Assembly: GCF_947503045.1 (NCBI RefSeq)
Contig: NZ_CANNCF010000004.1
Coordinates: forward strand, 248,001 to 312,000
DNA length: 64,000 nt
Direction of reading: 5' to 3'
From: an uncultured Tateyamaria sp.
GTDB lineage: Bacteria > Pseudomonadota > Alphaproteobacteria > Rhodobacterales > Rhodobacteraceae
Both the position numbers and the translations under genes were made by a program. Shown here in pieces: positions 58,823-64,000 of this stretch. Position 1 is the stretch's first letter. Each line of letters opens with the position of its first letter. The notes below the pieces were generated by a model. It ran no database searches. It saw only the letters and a list, made by a program, of their open reading frames with translations, and was not told where the DNA came from.

Positions 58823-59872
58823 ATGATCCCGCAGGACCGCCTTTTTCAAATCCGTGACCGCTTTCAATATCTTGAGGCGGCGATGTCTGATGGGTCAGGC
58901 GATATTGCGATGCTGGCCAAAGAGTATTCGGATCTGAAACCGGTTGTGGATCAGATTGACGACTATCTTGGCCTGCTTGGTGGTATTGATGAGGTCAAGG
59001 CGATGCTGGATGATCCGGACATGGCCGAGTTGGCCCGCGAAGAGATGCAGCGCCTGACTGATGCACTGCCCGCAGCCGAGGCGGCCCTGCAGATTGCGCT
59101 GCTGCCCAAGGATGCCGCCGATTCGCGCCCGGCCATGCTGGAAATACGCCCCGGTACAGGTGGCGACGAGGCCGCATTGTTTGCCGGTGATTTGCTGCGC
59201 ATGTACCTGCGCTATGCCGAGGCCCATGGCTGGCGCGTGGACATCATCGAGGAAAACGCCACCGAACTGGGCGGCATCAAAGAGGTCGTGGCCCACATCA
59301 CCGGGCAGGATGTGTTTGCCCGAATGAAATTCGAATCCGGTGTGCACCGTGTCCAGCGTGTGCCCAGCACCGAAAGCGGCGGGCGCATTCACACCTCTGC
59401 GGCCACTGTCGCCGTGCTGCCAGAGGCCGAAGAGGTTGATATCGAAATCAACCCCAATGACATCCGCATCGATACCATGCGCTCGTCCGGGGCGGGGGGG
59501 CAGCACGTGAACACCACCGACTCGGCCGTGCGCATCACGCACCTGCCCACAGGTCTGGTGGTCACCAGCAGCGAAAAATCCCAGCACCGCAACCGCGACA
59601 AGGCGATGCAGGTGCTGCGCGCGCGGCTCTATGATCTCGAACGCAACCGGGTCGACAGCGAACGCTCGGCCAATCGCGCGTCGCAGGTGGGCTCGGGCGA
59701 TCGCTCCGAACGTATCCGCACCTATAATTTCCCGCAGGGGCGCATGACCGATCACCGCATCAACCTCACGCTCTACAAGCTGGATCAGGTGATGCAGGGC
59801 GATCTGGACGAGGTGATCGATGCGCTGACAGCCGATGCACAGGCGCGCCTGATGGCCGAGATGGGCACATGA
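58823..59872 (+). CDS. prfA: Peptide chain release factor 1
   Basis: 349 residues. The GGQ peptidyl-tRNA hydrolysis motif is in [18 protein letters not shown], preceded by [19 protein letters not shown], both strongly conserved. Length fits RF1. It reads UAA and UAG. prmC, which methylates the GGQ glutamine, follows by a four-base overlap. Confidence 0.96.
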   Translation: MIPQDRLFQIRDRFQYLEAAMSDGSGDIAMLAKEYSDLKPVVDQIDDYLGLLGGIDEVKAMLDDPDMAELAREEMQRLTDALPAAEAALQIALLPKDAADSRPAMLEIRPGTGGDEAALFAGDLLRMYLRYAEAHGWRVDIIEENATELGGIKEVVAHITGQDVFARMKFESGVHRVQRVPSTESGGRIHTSAATVAVLPEAEEVDIEINPNDIRIDTMRSSGAGGQHVNTTDSAVRITHLPTGLVVTSSEKSQHRNRDKAMQVLRARLYDLERNRVDSERSANRASQVGSGDRSERIRTYNFPQGRMTDHRINLTLYKLDQVMQGDLDEVIDALTADAQARLMAEMGT

Positions 59873-60702
59873 CGGCCGCCGAGGCGATGGTGGCGGCCAC
59901 CGCCCGTCTGCGCGCCGCTGGCGTGCCGGACCCGGCGCGGGACGCGCGTGTGCTGCTGGCCCATGCCGCACAAGTTGATGCCGCCCGCGTGACCCTGATC
60001 GCCCCCGAAGACATCGCGCCCGACATTGCCGAACGCTATGACAACCTGATCGCCCTGCGCGCTGTGCGGGTGCCGGTCAGCCAACTGGTCGGCAAGCGCG
60101 GCTTTTACGGGCGCAGCTTTGCGGTGACGGCCGATGTGCTGGACCCGCGCCCCGAAAGCGAGACGCTGATCGAGGCCGCCCTCGCCGAGGATTTCACCCG
60201 CCTGCTGGATCTGGGCACTGGATCGGGCTGCCTGTTGGTCACGCTGCTCGCCGAACGCACCGAGGCCCGCGGCATCGGCGTGGACCTGAGCGAGGCCGCC
60301 TGTCTGCAGGCCAGCGCCAATGCGGTGCGCCACGAAGTGGCCGCGCGCGCCGAAGTGCTGAACGGCAGCTGGTTTGACCCGGTCGAGGGCCGCTTTGATC
60401 TGATCGTGGCCAATCCGCCGTACCTCGCCGCCTTCGAGATGGACGAAGTCGCACCGGAATTGCGCGATCATGAACCGCGCATGGCGCTGACGGATGAGGG
60501 TGACGGGCTGTCGGCGTATCGCGAGATTGCCGCTCTTGCGGGCAGCTACCTGACCTCTGAGGGCCGGGTGATTTGCGAATTCGGCTCCACGCAAGGCGAT
60601 GATGTGCGGGCGATTTTCGAGGCCGAAGGCTGGAGCGATGTGCGAATCCTGCCCGATCTGGATGGGCGCCCCCGTGTCGTCGTTGCGCGGAATCCAGCGT
60701 GA
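59869..60702 (+). CDS. prmC: Release factor glutamine N5-methyltransferase
   Basis: 277 residues, ATGA overlap with prfA. SAM motif [18 protein letters not shown] and the catalytic NPPY in [12 protein letters not shown] define the family; [12 protein letters not shown] is the usual N-terminal signature. Methylates the GGQ glutamine of RF1 and RF2. Confidence 0.95.
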   Translation: MTAAEAMVAATARLRAAGVPDPARDARVLLAHAAQVDAARVTLIAPEDIAPDIAERYDNLIALRAVRVPVSQLVGKRGFYGRSFAVTADVLDPRPESETLIEAALAEDFTRLLDLGTGSGCLLVTLLAERTEARGIGVDLSEAACLQASANAVRHEVAARAEVLNGSWFDPVEGRFDLIVANPPYLAAFEMDEVAPELRDHEPRMALTDEGDGLSAYREIAALAGSYLTSEGRVICEFGSTQGDDVRAIFEAEGWSDVRILPDLDGRPRVVVARNPA

Positions 60703-60904
60703 GCCCTTCAAAAATGGTTAAAATCTGCCTTTTGCCCTTGTCGTGGCCGCATTCCCATGCTTATTCATAACCCAGACGCTACGGCCTCGTGCCATGCAAC
60801 GTGCTAGCGTCCCAATCCATCAAGATCGCCGAACATTAAAAACTGGTGCAGATGTGCACTTCGGCTGATCACAAAAGACACGCCAAGAGCGGAAACATTA
60901 CCCC

Positions 60905-61483
60905 ATGAAATCTTCGAGATCACGGTCACGGTCCAAGAACAGTCGCAATCGCAACAACAACAGCGGTGGCGGTGGCAACGTCGTCAATCGCGTCTTTGAC
61001 AGTTCCGGCCCCGAGGGCAAGGTCCGTGGCACGCCACAGCAGATCATCGACAAGTACAACCAGCTCGCGCGTGATGCGCAGCTGTCCGGCGACCGGGTCG
61101 CCACCGAGAACTTTCAGCAGCACGCCGAACATTACCTGCGCCTGCTGAGCGAGGCACAGCGCGAAATCGACGCCCGCCGCGAAGAGCAGGAACGCCAGAA
61201 CCGCGAGCGGCAAGCCGAGCGTGACCGTCAGGCCGACCGGGACCGTGAGCGCAATGCGCAGCGTCAGGATAACCCCGGCGACAGTGCCCCGTCGGATCCG
61301 GCCCTGGCGCCGCAACCGGACGTGGTCGAGGCGGCTGGTGACAGCAATCTGGTGGAAACACCCGAAAGCCAGCCCAAGCCAAAACCGCCACGCAGCCGCA
61401 AGCCGCGCAACAAACCTGCCCCCAGCGGTGATGGTGCGGAAACGCCTGTCGACAATGGATCTGCCCCAGAAGCGGCCGAATAA
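60905..61483 (+). CDS. DUF4167 protein, putative RNA-binding
   Basis: 192 residues. The N-terminus is very basic (KSSRSRSRSKNSRNRNNNS) with a poly-Gly stretch, followed by the DUF4167 domain NRVFDSSGPEGKVRGTPQQI and QQHAEHYLRLL, and a charged tail (RQAERDRQADRDRERNAQRQ). Family role unknown; RNA binding is inferred. A 202-base gap upstream shows no clear promoter. Confidence 0.88.
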   Translation: MKSSRSRSRSKNSRNRNNNSGGGGNVVNRVFDSSGPEGKVRGTPQQIIDKYNQLARDAQLSGDRVATENFQQHAEHYLRLLSEAQREIDARREEQERQNRERQAERDRQADRDRERNAQRQDNPGDSAPSDPALAPQPDVVEAAGDSNLVETPESQPKPKPPRSRKPRNKPAPSGDGAETPVDNGSAPEAAE

Positions 61484-61487
61484 GCGC

Positions 61488-62330
61488 TTAGCCCGCAGCA
61501 ACCGCGCGGGCCAGCGCGCAAAACCCTTCCAATGACACCTGTTCGGCCCGCTCGGTCGGTTTGATCCCGGCTGTGTGCAGGTAGTCTTCGATATCCGGTC
61601 CCAGCCCCTTGAGCGCCGAACGCAGCATCTTGCGCCGCTGGTTGAAGGCCATGGCGACAACCCGGCTCAGCACCTCTGCGTCGGCTTCGAATTTCGGTGA
61701 GGGCAGGGCGGTCAGATGCACCACCGCGCTTGATACCTTGGGCGCAGGCGTAAATGCCTCGGGCGGCAGGGACATCGCAATGCGCGCCTCGCAGCGCCAC
61801 TGCGCCAGCACCGCCAGCCGCCCGTAGGCCTTGGAACCGGGGGTCGCCACGATCCGTTCAGCCACCTCGCGCTGGAACATCAGGGTCAGGGACTGCCAGA
61901 AGGGCGGCCAGGTGGGTGGCGTCAGCCAGCGCACCAGCAATTCGGTGCCCACGTTGTAAGGAAGGTTGGCGGCCACGCGGATCGGCGGGCTCAGATGTGC
62001 CAGTGGATCAATGTCGAGCGCGTCCCCAATCATCACCTGCAATTGCCCCGGATAGCGCGCCGCGATCTCCTCCAGCGCGGGCACGCAGCGCACGTCCTTT
62101 TCAATGGCGAGCACGCGGCGCGCGCCTTCCGACAGCAACCCGCGCGTCAGCCCACCGGGACCGGGACCAATCTCCAGCACGTCACACCCCGACAAGTCCC
62201 CCGCCTGACGCGCAATCTTGGCCGTGAGGTTCAGATCAAGCAAAAAGTTCTGGCCCAGCGATTTTTTCGCACTGAGCCCATGACTGGCAATCACGGTCCG
62301 CAAGGGGGGCAGGTCGTCAATGGCGCTCAT
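61488..62330 (-). CDS. rsmA: 16S rRNA (adenine1518/1519-N6)-dimethyltransferase RsmA
   Basis: 280 residues from the ATG at 62330. [41 protein letters not shown] and [14 protein letters not shown] are RsmA/KsgA motifs. Dimethylates two adenines in helix 45 late in 30S assembly. A TTG start at 62348 would add six residues. It lies four bases after the pdxA stop in the surA-pdxA-rsmA run. Confidence 0.95.
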   Translation of the reverse strand: MSAIDDLPPLRTVIASHGLSAKKSLGQNFLLDLNLTAKIARQAGDLSGCDVLEIGPGPGGLTRGLLSEGARRVLAIEKDVRCVPALEEIAARYPGQLQVMIGDALDIDPLAHLSPPIRVAANLPYNVGTELLVRWLTPPTWPPFWQSLTLMFQREVAERIVATPGSKAYGRLAVLAQWRCEARIAMSLPPEAFTPAPKVSSAVVHLTALPSPKFEADAEVLSRVVAMAFNQRRKMLRSALKGLGPDIEDYLHTAGIKPTERAEQVSLEGFCALARAVAAG

Positions 62331-62334
62331 CGCT

Positions 62335-63333
62335 TCATTGTTCTCCAAATATGCCCGCCGGAGGCGTCCCGGACCCCGCCATCCGCGCGGCCAACCGGAT
62401 CGCCTCGATCATGCTGGTGGGGTTGGCGATGCCCTGACCTGCGATATCAAAGGCAGTGCCATGATCAGGTGAGGTGCGGATGATGGGCAGGCCTAGGGTC
62501 ACGTTGACGCCACGGTCAAAATCGAGCGTCTTGATCGGGATCAGGGCCTGATCGTGATACATGCAGATGGCGGCGTCATAGCGCGCGCGGGCCGCCGAAT
62601 GAAACAAAGTATCTCCTGGCCACGGTCCGGTGACGTCAAGGTCACTCGCGGCGATCTCGGCTATCAACGGCGCGATCCAGTCAAGCTCTTGTCGCCCCAT
62701 CGCGCCACCTTCGCCCGCATGTGGGTTCAGGCCAGCAACCACAAGGCGGGGGTTGGCAATTCCAAATTGCGAGCGCAGCCCTTCGGCAGTGATCTCGATC
62801 GTGTGGCGCAGCAGCTCGGGCGTGAGGACGGTTGTAACCTCTTCCAGAGCGATATGGATGGTTGTGGGCACAACCCGCAGCGCCTCAGAGGCCAGCATCA
62901 TCACCGCACGCGGCGCATCCGTGAGCGCTTCGAGATATTCGGTATGACCGGGATAGGCAAAACCCGCCCCGTCGATCAACACCTTCTTGTGAATCGGAGC
63001 GGTGCAGAGGGCTGCGACCTCACCGGACCGGGCGAGCGCGACGCCGCGCGCAATTACGTCGATCACCCCTTGGGCATTCTCGGGCGTGGCAACGCCGGGT
63101 TGCGCTGCGGCGGGGAAGGCGTGGGGCAGGACGGGCAGGGCGTCTGTGCTGTGCTGTGCCGCCTCTGCGGGGCTGTCTATTTCGGCAATGGGCGTGCCTG
63201 CAGGCAAGTGGCGCGGATCGCCGATCCAGACCATAGCCACCTCGGCGCGCAGTGCCGCCCACGCCTTGGCCGCAATTTCAGGACCGACGCCCGCCGGTTC
63301 GCCGCAACTGATCGCGACCAGCGGCGCGCTCAT
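62335..63333 (-). CDS. pdxA: 4-hydroxythreonine-4-phosphate dehydrogenase
   Basis: 332 residues from the ATG at 63333, overlapping the surA stop (ATGA). [38 protein letters not shown] (metal His) and [21 protein letters not shown] are family motifs. Works in pyridoxal 5'-phosphate synthesis. The order surA-pdxA-rsmA is typical of Gram-negatives. Confidence 0.95.
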   Translation of the reverse strand: MSAPLVAISCGEPAGVGPEIAAKAWAALRAEVAMVWIGDPRHLPAGTPIAEIDSPAEAAQHSTDALPVLPHAFPAAAQPGVATPENAQGVIDVIARGVALARSGEVAALCTAPIHKKVLIDGAGFAYPGHTEYLEALTDAPRAVMMLASEALRVVPTTIHIALEEVTTVLTPELLRHTIEITAEGLRSQFGIANPRLVVAGLNPHAGEGGAMGRQELDWIAPLIAEIAASDLDVTGPWPGDTLFHSAARARYDAAICMYHDQALIPIKTLDFDRGVNVTLGLPIIRTSPDHGTAFDIAGQGIANPTSMIEAIRLAARMAGSGTPPAGIFGEQ

Positions 63334-64000
63334 TCGAAGACGGTGATTGTCGCCTCTGCCGCGAGCTGTTCCAGCAGGTTTTCCGAAAACGCGTTCAGGC
63401 GCTGGTTGCGCAGTTGCGCGGCGATGGAGTCGCGGTCGATCTCCTGATCCTCTTCCAGCGCCGGCGTACGCCCGCACAGCATCAGCAGCACGAGGGTCTG
63501 TCCGTTGGAACGGGTCAGCGCGGTCGAGGTTTCACCCGGATCAAGTTTGGACAGTTCCATGGCGATGTCGGTGGGAATCTCTGCGGGCGGCAGGCTGCCG
63601 CGATCCAGGTTGGTTTCCGGCTCGCCCTGCGCGATGCCATAAAGGTCATCACAACGATCAACCCGCGCGGCGATGGCACGTGCGCGGCCAAGCGCCTCTG
63701 GGGTGCGGCCGCCCGCAATGTAGTAGGCGGCGTATTCGATGGCCGAATATTGCCGCTCGGGCGCGTCGGTTTCGCGGATGTCACGCAGTTGGAACAGGGC
63801 CACCGCATTGGGGATGGGCAAGGGCGACGTCACCTCGCCCGGTCCAAGCGCCAGCAAAAGGGGACGCAAAACGGGTGGCAGATCGCTGAGCGGTGTCCAT
63901 GGCAGGCGTCCACCCGCACCGCGCGAGGCGGTCGCGGAAAAGCGGCGGGCAAAGCCGGAAAACTCGGCCTCTGTCGTGGATTGGGCGATCTGTTCAGCCT
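63330..64000 (-). CDS. surA: SurA-like peptidyl-prolyl isomerase, C-terminal part (cut by window end)
   Basis: About 223 residues of the C-terminal end are visible; the 5' end lies beyond base 64000. The frame runs open to the edge. FSATASRGAGGRLPWTPLSD and LLALGPGEVTSPLPIPNAVA match the PPIC parvulin domain of periplasmic chaperones, with the rest a helical tail. It escorts outer-membrane proteins to BamA. Neighbouring pdxA and rsmA support surA. Confidence 0.85.
   Translation of the reverse strand, partial: AEQIAQSTTEAEFSGFARRFSATASRGAGGRLPWTPLSDLPPVLRPLLLALGPGEVTSPLPIPNAVALFQLRDIRETDAPERQYSAIEYAAYYIAGGRTPEALGRARAIAARVDRCDDLYGIAQGEPETNLDRGSLPPAEIPTDIAMELSKLDPGETSTALTRSNGQTLVLLMLCGRTPALEEDQEIDRDSIAAQLRNQRLNAFSENLLEQLAAEATITVFE

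Overview
The window is GC-rich chromosomal DNA from an alphaproteobacterium, most likely a marine Rhodobacteraceae (Roseobacter-group) member. The evidence is the gene content and order: xerD / small envelope genes / aroK-aroB / ssb; pyrH-frr-uppS-cdsA-dxr-rseP-bamA-skp-fabZ-lpxA-lpxI-lpxB; tyrS divergent from anmK; prfA-prmC-DUF4167; surA-pdxA-rsmA. Further signs are DUF1499 and DUF4167 genes, an RTX/Hint protein starting with the MPVINGTS-type N-terminus, and DMGDH-like FAD/GcvT proteins. No rRNA, tRNA, CRISPR array, IS element or prophage was seen. Nearly all of the window is protein-coding, with many 1-13 base overlaps between consecutive genes.

Layout. 1-2.5 kb: two Hint-domain proteins in tandem, the first cut by the window edge, the second carrying RTX calcium-binding repeats. 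2.5-10.4 kb: a MobA-like nucleotidyltransferase, two paralogous FAD/GcvT dehydrogenases of the dimethylglycine dehydrogenase type flanking a DUF2254 membrane protein, and a membrane-anchored LytTR regulator with a repeated motif in its upstream region. 10.4-19 kb: CorC-type transporter, an XerD operon with two envelope proteins of unknown function, aroK-aroB, ssb, a lytic transglycosylase and two unknown envelope proteins. 19-25 kb: a dipeptide-type ABC transporter (two permeases, one fused double ATPase, no binding protein in the cluster) and an AraC regulator. 25-38.3 kb: miaA, then the long envelope/isoprenoid/lipid A run from pyrH to lpxB. 38.5-45.5 kb: tyrS, anmK, a cupin, a D-amino-acid-oxidase-like enzyme, GNAT, a small secreted protein, eno and a DMT exporter. 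45.5-50.7 kb: NYN-domain protein, Fur-type regulator, DEAD-box helicase, methyltransferase, TerB-like protein with glycine-rich repeats and a second DMT transporter. 50.7-54.9 kb: selO, GNAT, GrpB-like, nucleoside hydrolase, mazG. 55-58.5 kb: M20 amidohydrolase, two ureohydrolases, DUF1499. 58.5-64 kb: prfA-prmC, DUF4167, rsmA-pdxA-surA (surA cut by the window end).

How the genes work together. The central block couples translation (pyrH, frr), isoprenoid and undecaprenyl phosphate supply (dxr, uppS), phospholipid synthesis (cdsA), envelope stress proteolysis (rseP), outer-membrane assembly (bamA, skp) and lipid A synthesis (fabZ, lpxA, lpxI, lpxB). surA at the right edge belongs to the same outer-membrane theme. 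The M20/ureohydrolase operon and the GcvT-type dehydrogenases point to catabolism of guanidino and methylated-amine compounds.

No clearly new multi-gene system was found. The best leads are short signals: an apparent ATC start codon for uppS; a perfect TTAA-N7-TTAA (CtrA-type) site between ssb and a lytic transglycosylase; a 14-bp direct repeat at 31-bp spacing before the LytTR regulator; and an intergenic element present in two copies about 35 kb apart. All calls are by eye from sequence and translations; no database search was run.
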